Source of the DNA: Lachnospiraceae bacterium NK3A20
GTDB taxonomy: Bacteria > Bacillota > Clostridia > Lachnospirales > Lachnospiraceae
Reading direction: 5' to 3'
Assembly: GCA_900107575.1 (NCBI GenBank)
Contig: FNQX01000031.1
Span: 1 to 36,172, forward strand
DNA: 36,172 nucleotides
Below, piece after piece: positions 8,234 to 16,335 of this stretch (positions are counted from its first letter, which is position 1; the number at the start of each line of letters is the position of its first letter). A program made the translations under genes and the position numbers. Under the pieces are notes generated by a model that ran no database searches, was not told where the DNA came from, and worked only from the letters and a program-made list of their open reading frames with translations.

Positions 8234-9351
8234 CAGATCACCTCCTCCCTGCTCCTTGCGGCGTGATGCGGCGATTTCTCTGCCTTGCCTTCTGCAATCA
8301 CGGCTTTCTTCTCTTTCAGTTCTGCAAGAAGGGATGTCTTCTTCCCCCACTCTGCACGCTCCTCCAGATCAAATCCTTTGTCGGGATTTCTGTCTGCATC
8401 TTCTCTACCAGGGTGCTCCCTGTTCTGTCTCTTTTCCTCGAACTTTTCTGCCAGCTCAAACACGTGCTCTCTGCTGTCATAGTGATAGGCGTGATCGCTG
8501 AGCTGATCCTCCGGCTGTACCTCTGAGGCGTTGACAGACCGAACCATTTCCTGCAGCTCCCCAGCATTCATTGCACCATTGTCCGGAACCAGAATTACCT
8601 CATGGATGCTAGAAGGCAGGATATAGAAGTCTCCTCCCAGCCTTTTGGCTGCCTGTTCCATGAAATCCGGATAGGCGATCACACCGGCGCCGTTTGCCTG
8701 GCCTTTCGTACTCGCTACGAACATCAGCTCCTCCGGCGGCGCATCTCCAAACTCTTCCGGCCCCGCCATATCCCTGAGAACTTCCATCATTCCGCGGATC
8801 TGTGCAGGTTTCGTAATTGCTGCCGTTTCCAGCGCGTCGCGGTAAAGTTCTTCTGCGCTCACGCCGTATTGCTCCAGCATCGCATTGGTCATGAGGATTG
8901 TCCCTTCCGTGCCATCCTGTGCATCCAACTGAATGCGGCAGACCACTGCAAGATCCTCCATCCGTTCGTGCGGCACAGCCTTCAGCATCTCTTCATTTCG
9001 CTCTGCCGAGACAACCTCGACGCAAAGGAGAGATTTTACGCTCTCATAGTCAGAAAGACTCGCTGCATCAATCTTTGGTGCCTGCTCCAGCCCATCTCTG
9101 ATGTGCTCTGCAGTCTGTTCAACCAGCAGCCCGTAATCTTCCCCGGCGCAGTATTTGTTGTAGATTGTAGTAAGGTTTGTGCTGACACCGATGTTGGCGC
9201 CTGCCCGGCTGACTGTAATCGCCTCGTAGGTCTCATTCAGCTTGTGAACTGTTTTCACACCGACCGAGGATGCGTCACATCCGATCGCTTTCAGCTGCTC
9301 CATCAGATCATCTGAGAACCCGTCTGCAAATGTCTCGAAATCCTTTGTCAT
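8233..9351 (-). CDS. DUF5688-family protein
   Basis: A 372-residue protein from the ATG at 9351, with AAAGGGAG just upstream at rather short spacing. It matches the DUF5688 pattern of element-borne proteins: an N-terminal helical domain, then NLTTIYNKYCAGEDYGLLVEQ, then a core with GTILMTNAMLEQYGVS, MFVASTKGQANGAG and LGGDFYILPSSIHEVILVPD. The last 70 residues are charged and low in complexity (REHPGREDADRNPDKG). DUF5688 proteins are frequent in Tn1549-like elements; their function is not known. There is no signal peptide or membrane helix, so it is likely cytoplasmic. Confidence 0.82.
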   Translation of the reverse strand: MTKDFETFADGFSDDLMEQLKAIGCDASSVGVKTVHKLNETYEAITVSRAGANIGVSTNLTTIYNKYCAGEDYGLLVEQTAEHIRDGLEQAPKIDAASLSDYESVKSLLCVEVVSAERNEEMLKAVPHERMEDLAVVCRIQLDAQDGTEGTILMTNAMLEQYGVSAEELYRDALETAAITKPAQIRGMMEVLRDMAGPEEFGDAPPEELMFVASTKGQANGAGVIAYPDFMEQAAKRLGGDFYILPSSIHEVILVPDNGAMNAGELQEMVRSVNASEVQPEDQLSDHAYHYDSREHVFELAEKFEEKRQNREHPGREDADRNPDKGFDLEERAEWGKKTSLLAELKEKKAVIAEGKAEKSPHHAARSREEVI

Positions 9352-9534
9352 AGACTCCCTTTCTTCCCGATCCCCGGCCGTCGCCAGGTTTCGGGCAAAA
9401 GAAAAGCGCCAGTCCTGCAATCTTTTCGATCACAGGCTGACGCCTCATCATGCTGTATTCAATTCTTCTGCAAAAGAATGGCTCTCCTTCAGAGATCACG
9501 CTGACCTCTTCAGGAAATCCATGGTAAGAATATC

Positions 9535-9594
9535 ACGCTGCAAATCCGCTGCAAATACTCACCCGGTACTCAGTTGGTACTCATCTGGTACTCA
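9535..9594. repeat. 11-bp phased direct repeats (iteron-like)
   Basis: On the plus strand GGTACTCA occurs at 9565, 9576 and 9587, exactly 11 bp apart, with a partial copy (TACTCA) just to the left. GCTGCAAAT also occurs twice, 11 bp apart, around 9537-9557. The cluster touches the stop codon of the membrane-protein gene and lies in the 240-bp gap ahead of the DUF5688 gene. Helically phased repeats of this kind bind initiators or relaxosome proteins; an oriT or iteron role is a hypothesis. Confidence 0.45.
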
Positions 9595-10245
9595 ATCCTC
9601 TCTTAGTCCTGACCCGCTCTGCCGGTCAAGTACGATTGTCATTGCCATTGTCAACACCCCAAGGATGACACAGGCGGTATTGAGGATAAACTCATAGCTA
9701 CCCTTATTGACACCAGTGCTCACAAGATAATGCTTCCAGAGAATATCCGCCGGAGCATTGACCAGGATCATGACAGACAGCCCGTACATAATACCCGCAA
9801 GGATGCTGCAGAAAAGATTGCGTCGTGAAACTGTCTCCTGGATATTCCTCTGATTGATTCCGATGATCAGGAAAGCCACTGCCTCAAACACAACCGTCAT
9901 GAAGATACAATAACCGACAGAATCGGCTGTAAGAGAATCGAATACAATCGCTCCGGCGAAACCGACAAAGACTGCACAGCAGAGCGCAATAAACGGTCTG
10001 GCGAGCTGCCTGATATGCATGAAGATCGCGATCAGCACCTCCATCATGGCAAGCACCGATAGAAAGCAAAGCCACGGATGTCCTGGGATCCATCCCTGCA
10101 CTCCGGGCACAAGAGCAAAGGCCATTGCACTTAATGCTGCTCCAAGCGCATACGGCATATAGAACAGGATCGCCTCTACTGTCATAGCGACGAAACTGAA
10201 TATGACCATAATCAGAAGCATTAAAATTCCTATGACGACACCCAT
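9592..10245 (-). CDS. Polytopic membrane protein, unknown function
   Basis: A 217-residue very hydrophobic protein with about seven predicted membrane helices (roughly residues 3-25, 27-48, 57-77, 85-105, 112-132, 143-163, 185-205). The ATG at 10245 follows AAGGGAGAGAAAAGT; upstream in-frame starts lack a ribosome site. There are no recognisable transporter or enzyme motifs. It lies between the MobC-like gene and the DUF5688 gene, within the element's operon direction, and ends inside the phased repeat cluster. It could modify the host surface or support conjugation or exclusion, but nothing in the sequence decides. Confidence 0.75.
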   Translation of the reverse strand: MGVVIGILMLLIMVIFSFVAMTVEAILFYMPYALGAALSAMAFALVPGVQGWIPGHPWLCFLSVLAMMEVLIAIFMHIRQLARPFIALCCAVFVGFAGAIVFDSLTADSVGYCIFMTVVFEAVAFLIIGINQRNIQETVSRRNLFCSILAGIMYGLSVMILVNAPADILWKHYLVSTGVNKGSYEFILNTACVILGVLTMAMTIVLDRQSGSGLRED

Positions 10246-10332
10246 ACTTTTCTCTCCCTTCTTACTGCTCTTTTCATTCATTATGAAGCCTGCCCCGAAC
10301 ATGGTGCAACTTAACACTTGCACGAATCACGA

Positions 10333-10752
10333 TCAGGTTTCATCCTCATCCCCAAACATGCCCTTCAGATTCTGCAAATGCGTCATCTTCTTCGCCTGTT
10401 CCGAAGGCATCCTGGTGCCATCCTTCCTCTGTGCCGGACGGAACGCCTCTAAAACCTCCAGCATGGTCCGGAGCGGCGTCAACAGTTCCTCATCCATTTC
10501 TTCCTTTGAACTGATAGTCTCCAGCTTCTGCTCAATGCGCTTGAGATTTTCGCGGAATTGATAGAACATCACCGGCGCACCAACTGCCTCCACTTTGGAA
10601 TAAAGCGCAGCTTCAATAAGATACTCCTGCTTGGACCGATAGCCCAAAAGCTTTACCCGCTCATCCAGTTCCTGTGCTTCCTCCGGTGACATCCGAAACG
10701 CAACGATCTTGTTTCTCCACCTGTTTTTGTTATCCCTGTTTTTCTGTGACAC
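10333..10752 (-). CDS. MobC-like ribbon-helix-helix relaxosome protein
   Basis: A 139-residue basic protein with the plasmid-mobilisation RHH pattern: NKIVAFRMSPEEAQELDERV, then GYRSKQEYLIEAAL, followed by a helical dimer-forming tail FRENLKRIEQKLETI. MobC proteins bind oriT and help the relaxase melt and nick DNA. The start is a GTG at 10752 with AGGAGGG upstream. The gene overlaps the 3' end of int by 23 bp, so the two are probably cotranscribed. No relaxase is visible in the window; it would have to lie to the left. The symbol is withheld because the family call is by motif only. Confidence 0.78.
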   Translation of the reverse strand: MSQKNRDNKNRWRNKIVAFRMSPEEAQELDERVKLLGYRSKQEYLIEAALYSKVEAVGAPVMFYQFRENLKRIEQKLETISSKEEMDEELLTPLRTMLEVLEAFRPAQRKDGTRMPSEQAKKMTHLQNLKGMFGDEDET

Positions 10753-11830
10753 GAAGGAACTCCCTCCTCTCTGTATTCAGCTGTCTTGCCATGTCCGTCT
10801 GTACGGTCGGGTACAGATGTGCATACCGATAGGTAATATCCGTGGCTTCATGCCCCACGCGGTCTCCGATTGCCAGCGCCGAGAAGCCCATATTGATCAG
10901 CAAGGACACATGGCTGTGTCTGAGATCATGAATGCGGATGCGCTTTATACCGCTTGCCTTACAACCTCGGTCCATCTCATGATGCAGGAAACTCTTACTG
11001 AACGTGAAGATCCTCTCATTCTCTTTCAGGCTGTAGAAATGCGACAGAAACCGTTTCATCTCTCCGCTTAGAAACTGCGGAATCAGAATAATCCGGTTAC
11101 TCTTGGGCGTCTTCGGCGTAGTGATGACGTCTTCTTTATGAATCCGCTGATACGACTTGTTGATGCGCAGCTTGTTCTGCTCCAGGTCGAAGTCTGCCGG
11201 TGTCAGAGCAAGCAGCTCTCCCAGCCGCATCCCGGTCCAGTACAGGATCTCAAATGCCATATAGGACTCTTCCTTATCGGCGACCGCCTCAACGAAGTGC
11301 TCGTATTCCGCCTCTGTCCAGAACTGCATCTCCTTGCACTGCTCTTTTCCCATGTTGCCTGCCTGTCTGGCCACATTTACCCGGAGCCCGTACATGTTGA
11401 CAGCATGGTTTAAAATTGCACTCAACTGGTTATGCAGCGTTTTGAGATAGGTCTGTGAATAGGGTTTGCCTGTCCGGTCCTTCAGCTTCATGATCTCATT
11501 CTGCCAGGCAATCACATCACTCGTCCGGATCTCCGATAACTTCTTGTCCTTGAAATAGGGAAGGATCTTCTTATCAATGATACATTCCTTGGTCAGCCAG
11601 GTATTCTCCTTCAGCCTCGGCCGGATGTCTTCCTTATAGGTCTCTACAAAATCACTGAAGATCATATCAATGTCATCTGATGCCTTCAGCGCAAACTTTT
11701 CTTCCCACCTGAGAGCTTCTCCCTTTGTGCGAAAACCGCGCTTTGTCTTCTGTTTCTTTGCACCCTGCCAGTCTGTATACCGGGTTCTGACTTCCCATTT
11801 CCCCGTCTGCTCGTTTCTGATAACTGCCAT
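10730..11830 (-). CDS. int: Tyrosine recombinase / integrase of the element
   Basis: A 366-residue phage-type integrase. An AP2-like arm-binding N-terminus (KWEVRTRYTDWQGAKKQKTK) and a SAM-like core-binding domain (about 55-160) precede the catalytic domain. Active-site residues are Arg202 (TGMRLGELLAL), His301 and Arg304 (HDLRHSH), His327 (GHEATD) and Tyr336 (YRYAHLYP). The ATG at 11830 follows AAGGTGAGATC. It lies 4 bp after the excisionase gene, forming an xis-int pair transcribed away from guaA. It is expected to insert the element by recombination at the guaA 3' end, about 1.3 kb from the xis-int promoter. Confidence 0.95.
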   Translation of the reverse strand: MAVIRNEQTGKWEVRTRYTDWQGAKKQKTKRGFRTKGEALRWEEKFALKASDDIDMIFSDFVETYKEDIRPRLKENTWLTKECIIDKKILPYFKDKKLSEIRTSDVIAWQNEIMKLKDRTGKPYSQTYLKTLHNQLSAILNHAVNMYGLRVNVARQAGNMGKEQCKEMQFWTEAEYEHFVEAVADKEESYMAFEILYWTGMRLGELLALTPADFDLEQNKLRINKSYQRIHKEDVITTPKTPKSNRIILIPQFLSGEMKRFLSHFYSLKENERIFTFSKSFLHHEMDRGCKASGIKRIRIHDLRHSHVSLLINMGFSALAIGDRVGHEATDITYRYAHLYPTVQTDMARQLNTERREFLRVTEKQG

Positions 11831-11834
11831 GATC

Positions 11835-12029
11835 TCACCTTCCTTCTGCGACTCCGTAAAAGCTCTCTTCAAAATACTTGCGGCTCACTTTGCCCCGCAC
11901 AGTATGAAAGCCCTTCTGCTCCATCTCATGATTGAGCTGTCGGATAATCTGATAGGCCTTTGCTGTCGATACCCCCAGTTCCTCACGAACCTCTTCCATC
12001 GTGACCATTGTCCGCATCCTGTGTTCCAT
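11835..12029 (-). CDS. xis: Excisionase-like helix-turn-helix protein
   Basis: A 64-residue protein with a winged helix-turn-helix typical of small excisionases: TMEEVREELGVSTAKAYQIIRQLNHEMEQKG followed by the basic wing VRGKVSRKYFEESFYG. The ATG at 12029 follows CAGGAGGGAACAGC. It sits immediately before int. Such proteins bend DNA at the att sites and direct the integrase to excision. The symbol reflects position and fold, not a database match. Confidence 0.8.
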   Translation of the reverse strand: MEHRMRTMVTMEEVREELGVSTAKAYQIIRQLNHEMEQKGFHTVRGKVSRKYFEESFYGVAEGR

Positions 12030-12094
12030 GCTGTTCCCTCCTGTTACAAGCAATCGCTCTGCGTTTTTCTTCCCAGTACAATCGATGTTATTAT

Positions 12095-12112
12095 CAGTTC
12101 ATTTGTGTACTG
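12095..12112. promoter_or_regulatory. Operator O1 (dyad)
   Basis: CAGTTC-ATTTGT-GTACTG, an imperfect 18-bp dyad. It is the most distal of three like-spaced sites in the xis/repressor intergenic region and lies downstream of the predicted xis-int promoter. Confidence 0.6.
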
Positions 12113-12125
12113 TTTCTATATTACT

Positions 12126-12154
12126 ACCTTAGCAGTTCGTTTCTGCACTGTCAA
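12126..12154 (-). promoter_or_regulatory. Predicted xis-int promoter
   Basis: On the minus strand: TTGACA (12149-12154), a 17-bp spacer, then TAAGGT (12126-12131). The -35 is a perfect match and the -10 is weaker. Operator O2 fills the spacer, so bound repressor would block polymerase. Confidence 0.6.
12133..12150. promoter_or_regulatory. Operator O2 (dyad) inside the xis-int promoter
   Basis: CAGTTC-GTTTCT-GCACTG. It starts exactly 38 bp from O1 and from O3 and overlaps the -35 and spacer of the predicted xis-int promoter. Confidence 0.62.
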
Positions 12155-12170
12155 TTGGTTTTTGATAAAA

Positions 12171-12188
12171 CATTTCATTTGTGAACTG
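12171..12188. promoter_or_regulatory. Operator O3 (dyad) at the repressor promoter
   Basis: CATTTC-ATTTGT-GAACTG. Its right half is the exact complement of the CAGTTC half-site. It covers the -35 region of the predicted repressor promoter, fitting autoregulation. Confidence 0.6.
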
Positions 12189-12201
12189 TTTATGTTATAC
12201 T
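12174..12201 (+). promoter_or_regulatory. Predicted promoter of the Xre-type repressor
   Basis: An extended -10, TG-T-TATACT (12193-12201), with a weak -35 TTCATT (12174-12179) at 16-bp spacing. Transcription would begin about 35 bp before the repressor ATG. Confidence 0.55.
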
Positions 12202-12244
12202 TTGATCCAGAAAATATCTGTTACATGAAAAGGAAGGTAGCGCT

Positions 12245-12910
12245 ATGGCAAAAGCTGAATCTAAATACATTCATCCTCTCGGTCTCAAAATCAGGAAGTA
12301 CCGGAAGCTGCGTGGAATGACCCAAAAAGAACTGGGGAATCTGTGCGGCGTAAATGAATCCACAATCCGCAACTATGAACTGGGGAACCGCTATCCCGAT
12401 GACACTACGCTTAGGAATATCGCGGATGCGCTCCGCGTCGATCAGTATGCTCTCGCAGATCCGGATCCTTCGAGCGTCTTTGGTGCCATGCAGATCCTGT
12501 TTGATCTGGAAGAACGCTTCGGCATCTCGCCGGAGCTGCGGGATGGTGAAATCATCCTGCGACAGCGCCCTCTTCCTGAAACAAGCCCTGAGCCTACACA
12601 GAGTGTGGCTCTTCTGGAAGAAGAAGCTGCACCAACTGCAGAAGACAAATTGCATCGTCTTCAGTTCAGGGAAGCCCTGGAACTCTGGGCTCATATTCGG
12701 AAGGTCTGCGATGAAGGCAATCTTCTCGATGAAGAGTACGCTGACTGGAAGAGCAGATATCCGGATTACATCGACGAAACCGAGGCGTACGGATTTACTC
12801 CGAATCCCGATACAGAGCAGCGTATCTTGGAACTGTCGAAAGAAATCCCTGCGGATCATGCACCCGAAAGCCACGCAAAGCGTCCGAGGAAATCGAGGCT
12901 ATCTTCCTGA
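12245..12910 (+). CDS. Xre/Cro-CI-type transcriptional regulator
   Basis: A 221-residue protein, the only plus-strand gene of the element. The N-terminal helix-turn-helix (about residues 12-66) is a classical HTH_3 domain: LKIRKYRKLRGMTQKELGNL, GVNESTIRNYELGNRYPD, TLRNIADALRVD. The C-terminal 150 residues have no recognisable peptidase motif and are acidic, then basic at the very end (KRPRKSRLSS). AAGGAAGG precedes the ATG. It diverges from xis-int across three dyad sites, so it is probably the element's master repressor, acting on xis-int and itself. How it is inactivated is not visible; no Ser-Lys LexA/CI-type cleavage site is evident. Confidence 0.85.
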   Translation: MAKAESKYIHPLGLKIRKYRKLRGMTQKELGNLCGVNESTIRNYELGNRYPDDTTLRNIADALRVDQYALADPDPSSVFGAMQILFDLEERFGISPELRDGEIILRQRPLPETSPEPTQSVALLEEEAAPTAEDKLHRLQFREALELWAHIRKVCDEGNLLDEEYADWKSRYPDYIDETEAYGFTPNPDTEQRILELSKEIPADHAPESHAKRPRKSRLSS

Positions 12911-13102
12911 TCTTATTCAGTTGTTCATTGCATAAAAGCTGTGGAAAGGATGTCCGGAATGGACGGAATTTACAAGCGAACAAGAAATGTTCTTTACTCA
13001 CTAGAATAATTCAGCGTGCCAGCCTGTTGTCATTTGGTTGTCACTGACAAAAGAAAAGAGGCTGAAACCCGCATAAGCACTGGGTTCTCAGCCTCAAAAG
13101 TA
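12911..13102. other. Element-chromosome junction region (putative att at guaA 3' end)
   Basis: This 192-bp stretch lies between the last element gene and the guaA stop. It has no gene. It contains a short inverted repeat GAACA-AGAAA-TGTTC (12978-12992) and the guaA terminator (13058-13095). Integrative elements often use the last bases of guaA as attB, and the guaA end here (minus-strand GAGTTCGAGTAA) is intact. The matching att copy would lie left of the window, so the exact core cannot be defined. Confidence 0.4.
13050..13095 (-). terminator. Intrinsic terminator of guaA
   Basis: On the minus strand GAGGCTGAGAACCC pairs with GGGTTTCAGCCTC around an 11-nt loop and is followed by TTTTCTTTT. 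It begins 7 bp after the guaA stop. Confidence 0.9.
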
Positions 13103-14677
13103 TTACTCGAACTCAATCGTTCCCGGCGGCTTACTGGTCAGGTCGTACATTACTCTGTTGACGCCCTTTACCTCATTGATAATGCGGTTCATGCAGGTCT
13201 GCAGAACGCTCCAGGGAATCTCCGCGGCCTCCGCGGTCATGAAATCGGAGGTAATGACGCCGCGCAGGATGACTGCGTAGTCATAGGTTCTGTGATCGCC
13301 CATGACTCCGACGGATCTCATGTTAGAGAGGGCTGCGAAGAACTGGCCTCTGCCCATGTCGATGCCGGCCTTCTCGAGCTCCTCGCGGTAGATCGCGTCG
13401 GCTTCCTGCACGATGTGAACCTTCTCCGGGGTCACTTCTCCAACGACGCGGATGCCCAGTCCGGGGCCGGGGAAAGGCTGGCGGTATACCAGGTTCTTCG
13501 GAATGCCGAGCTCGATTCCCACCTTGCGCACCTCATCCTTGAAGAGGGAACGGAGCGGCTCTACAGGTGTTTCGTCAAAGCCAAGTTCCACGACCAGATC
13601 GTGCGGTAGTCCGCCGACATTGTGGTGAGACTTGATGACGGCCCCCGCCTGTCCGAGGCCCGATTCCACGACATCAGGATAGATCGTTCCCTGCGCGATG
13701 TATTTGAAGCCGCCGCTTCCGGCGAGTTTCTTCGCCTCCGCACCGAAAATCTCAATGAACTTGTTCCCTATGAGTTTCCGCTTCTCTTCGGGCTCCGTAA
13801 CGCCTTTCAGCATATCGAAATATTCAGGCCCCGCGTTCACGCGAATGAAGTTGAGTTCGCCGAACTGCCCGTTCGGTCCGAAGACAGCCTCGACCTCGTC
13901 GCCTTCATTTTTCCTCATGAGGCCGTGATCGACGAAGACACAGTAGAGCTGTTTGCCGATCGCCTTGGAGAGAAGGACCGCGGTTACGGTGGAATCGACG
14001 CCGCCGGAGAGCCCGAGGAGTACGCGGTCGGAACCGATCTTATTCCGCATTTCCTCTATGATCGTCTCTGCGAAGGAGGACATCTTCCAGTCTCCCCTGC
14101 AGCCGCAGATATCGTAAATGAAGTTGTGGAAGAGCTTCTCGCCTTCCGTCGTGTGGACAACCTCCGGGTGGAACTGTACGGCGTAGAGATTCTTGTCGCG
14201 ATTCTCCATGCCGGCCACCGGGCAGTTGACCGTGTGTGCCGTTACGGTAAAGCCCTCGGGTGCCTTTGCGATATAATCCGTGTGGCTCATCCAGACGGTG
14301 CTGGTCTTCTCCCACCCGTGCAGGAGGAGTGAGCCCTCCGCGTCAGCGACGCACTCTGTGTGTCCATACTCCGAGGTCGGCGCCGTCTTCACTTCGCCAC
14401 CCAAGAGGTGACCCATCAGCTGGGAACCGTAGCAGATGCCAAGGATCGGTATTCCCAGTTGGAAAATAGCAGGATCGAAGGTAGGTGAATCCTCCCGGTA
14501 TACGCTGCCGGGCCCGCCCGTCAGAATGATGCCTTTAGGATTCATGGCCTTTAACTTGTCCAGTCCGATGGTGTGGGGATGGATCTCGCAGTAGACATGA
14601 TTCTCTCTGACGCGTCTGGCGATCAGTTGCTTATACTGGCCACCGAAATCCAGAACGACGATCAATTCTCTATCCAT
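13103..14677 (-). CDS. guaA: GMP synthase (glutamine-hydrolysing)
   Basis: A 524-residue GMP synthase converting XMP to GMP with ATP and glutamine. The N-terminal class I amidotransferase domain has GICYGSQ (nucleophile Cys82) and the His170/Glu172 pair in FHPEVVH. The ATP pyrophosphatase P-loop is SGGVDST at 224-230. The C-terminal dimerisation domain ends in the conserved [11 protein letters not shown]. Length is normal. The ATG at 14677 follows AGAAAGGAAACGC. A strong terminator follows. The 3' end abuts the integrative element, so guaA is the likely integration site, and its coding end is intact. Confidence 0.98.
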   Translation of the reverse strand: MDRELIVVLDFGGQYKQLIARRVRENHVYCEIHPHTIGLDKLKAMNPKGIILTGGPGSVYREDSPTFDPAIFQLGIPILGICYGSQLMGHLLGGEVKTAPTSEYGHTECVADAEGSLLLHGWEKTSTVWMSHTDYIAKAPEGFTVTAHTVNCPVAGMENRDKNLYAVQFHPEVVHTTEGEKLFHNFIYDICGCRGDWKMSSFAETIIEEMRNKIGSDRVLLGLSGGVDSTVTAVLLSKAIGKQLYCVFVDHGLMRKNEGDEVEAVFGPNGQFGELNFIRVNAGPEYFDMLKGVTEPEEKRKLIGNKFIEIFGAEAKKLAGSGGFKYIAQGTIYPDVVESGLGQAGAVIKSHHNVGGLPHDLVVELGFDETPVEPLRSLFKDEVRKVGIELGIPKNLVYRQPFPGPGLGIRVVGEVTPEKVHIVQEADAIYREELEKAGIDMGRGQFFAALSNMRSVGVMGDHRTYDYAVILRGVITSDFMTAEAAEIPWSVLQTCMNRIINEVKGVNRVMYDLTSKPPGTIEFE

Positions 14678-14729
14678 GCGTTTCCTTTCTGTCTCTCTAT
14701 TCTGCAATGTTGCTGTCTGATCCTCTTGA

Positions 14730-16175
14730 TCAGTAGATCAGTCTCCGGATGCTGACGTAAGGTCTGTAGTCAGCATTGGAATACTTGATGCCTGTCTTTG
14801 CTGTCGATGCGTGGACGATCGTATTGTTGCCGCAGTAGAGGGCAACGTGGCCCGGATAGCAGATGAGGTCGCCCGGCCGTGCGTCGGCGATGGAATCTAC
14901 CGCGATGCCGTTGCCTCTCTGATCCACATCGGTGCGTCCGATGGAGATGCCGAAGTGCGCATAGACGCTCTGTGTGAATCCGGAGCAGTCGGCGCCGTTG
15001 GTCAGCGAGGTTCCCCCGTAAACATAAGGATTGCCGACGAATTGTTCCGCGAAGCTGACAACGTCACTGCCGGAAGTGCCGGATGACGTCACTGCAGGTG
15101 CTGCGGGAGCGGGCTTTGGCTCTTCCTTCGCGGGTTCGGGTTCCGGCGCAGACTGTGTCTGCGTCTCTTCGGAAGCTGTCTCGGACGGAGTCTCCTGTGC
15201 GGCTTCGCTGACGGTAGCCTTGGCTGCTGCGGCTTCCTCTGCAGCCTTTGCCTTGGCATCTGCCTCTGCCTGCGCTCTCTTCGCTGCTGCCTCGGCCTCT
15301 TTGGCCTTTCGCTCAGCCTCGGCCTTCGCCTTGGCATCCGCGGCTGCCTTCGCTTCGGCGGCTGCCTTCGCTGCAGCCTCACGGGCTGCCCTTGCGGCTT
15401 CCTCCGCTGCTGCCTTTTCCGCAACTGCCTTGCTGAGTGCGGCGTTCTGTTCCTTCAGCCGCGCCGCCAGTGCGTTCGCCTCACTCTGTGCCGCGGCGAT
15501 TCTGGACTCATAGTCGGAATACTGTGCCTCAAGGGCATCCATCTGCGACTGCAGCGCCGCCTGCTCGACTTCCATCTCGTTCTTGGAAGTCTCCTGTTCA
15601 TCCTTGTCGGCTTCGAGGGCTTCCTGTTTCTCCTTGACATCAGCCTGGATCTGCTGGAATTCTTCCAGCATCCTGCGATCGTAGTCGTAGAGCTTGCTGA
15701 CATAGTCCGCCTTATTCACGAGGTCGGAGAAGGAACTGGACTTTGCGAGGATCTGGATATAGTCGATATTCCCTTCCTCGTACATGAACCGGATCCGCTC
15801 CTTCATGGCAGCGTACTGTTTCTCCTCGTTGGCCTTCGCCTTGTCGTACTCCTTCTGTTTCTGCGCGATCTGTCGATCAAGCTTGTCAATCTCTCCTTGC
15901 AGGAGCGAGATGCTGGCCATGTTCTGAACCATGACGTCGTTCGTCGAGCTGATGGAACTCGCGATCGCAGACTGCTGCTGTTCCAGATTGGCCTGGTTCG
16001 ACTGCGCCGCGGAGATCTGGGACTGCGTCTGCTGTGTCTGGGATTGCAGGTCCGAGACGGTGTCGGCGAAGACCTCTCCTGCGGGCGCAAAAGTACACAC
16101 CACCGCCAGGGACAGAGGCAGTGCTGTGCGCGCTAGAAATTTCTGAAGACTATGTGTAGATCTGTGTTCTGACAT
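14730..16175 (-). CDS. NlpC/P60 peptidoglycan hydrolase with coiled coil (PcsB/CwlO-like)
   Basis: A 481-residue secreted cell-wall hydrolase. A signal peptide ends near residue 38 (GEVFA-DT). A long coiled coil (about 40-250), rich in Gln/Glu/Ala, resembles the FtsEX-binding PcsB/CwlO domain. An Ala/Lys/Glu repeat tract (about 250-320) and a Pro/Glu/Thr linker (about 325-370) follow. The C-terminal NlpC/P60 domain has its catalytic Cys397 in GADCSGF and His443 in GHVALY, with a likely third residue at His455. It would cleave stem peptides, typically D-Glu to diamino acid, during division or elongation. AAGGATACC lies before the ATG. It lies 52 bp upstream of guaA. Confidence 0.92.
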   Translation of the reverse strand: MSEHRSTHSLQKFLARTALPLSLAVVCTFAPAGEVFADTVSDLQSQTQQTQSQISAAQSNQANLEQQQSAIASSISSTNDVMVQNMASISLLQGEIDKLDRQIAQKQKEYDKAKANEEKQYAAMKERIRFMYEEGNIDYIQILAKSSSFSDLVNKADYVSKLYDYDRRMLEEFQQIQADVKEKQEALEADKDEQETSKNEMEVEQAALQSQMDALEAQYSDYESRIAAAQSEANALAARLKEQNAALSKAVAEKAAAEEAARAAREAAAKAAAEAKAAADAKAKAEAERKAKEAEAAAKRAQAEADAKAKAAEEAAAAKATVSEAAQETPSETASEETQTQSAPEPEPAKEEPKPAPAAPAVTSSGTSGSDVVSFAEQFVGNPYVYGGTSLTNGADCSGFTQSVYAHFGISIGRTDVDQRGNGIAVDSIADARPGDLICYPGHVALYCGNNTIVHASTAKTGIKYSNADYRPYVSIRRLIY

Positions 16176-16281
16176 ATATTAGGTATCCTTCCGGAGTGCT
16201 GCGGATCCCCCCGTAACCCTTCCGCGGATTTCATCGGCGTAAAGAAGCCGAAAATATTGCAATTTTATTACAATGAGCATT

Positions 16282-16313
16282 ATAAAACGGGCCGTGCGCT
16301 TTGTACACGGTCC
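16282..16313 (-). terminator. Probable terminator of asnS
   Basis: On the minus strand GGACCGTG pairs with CACGGCCC (7 of 8 pairs) around a 9-nt loop, followed by GTTTTAT. It lies 23 bp after the asnS stop and ahead of the hydrolase gene. Confidence 0.65.
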
Positions 16314-16335
16314 GTCCGGAAAATTCATAGATTGT

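Noticed and set aside
9308-9499. 63-codon minus-strand frame overlapping the DUF5688 start
   Set aside because: No convincing family; it overlaps the real start in another frame. Not strong enough to call, though a leader peptide cannot be excluded.
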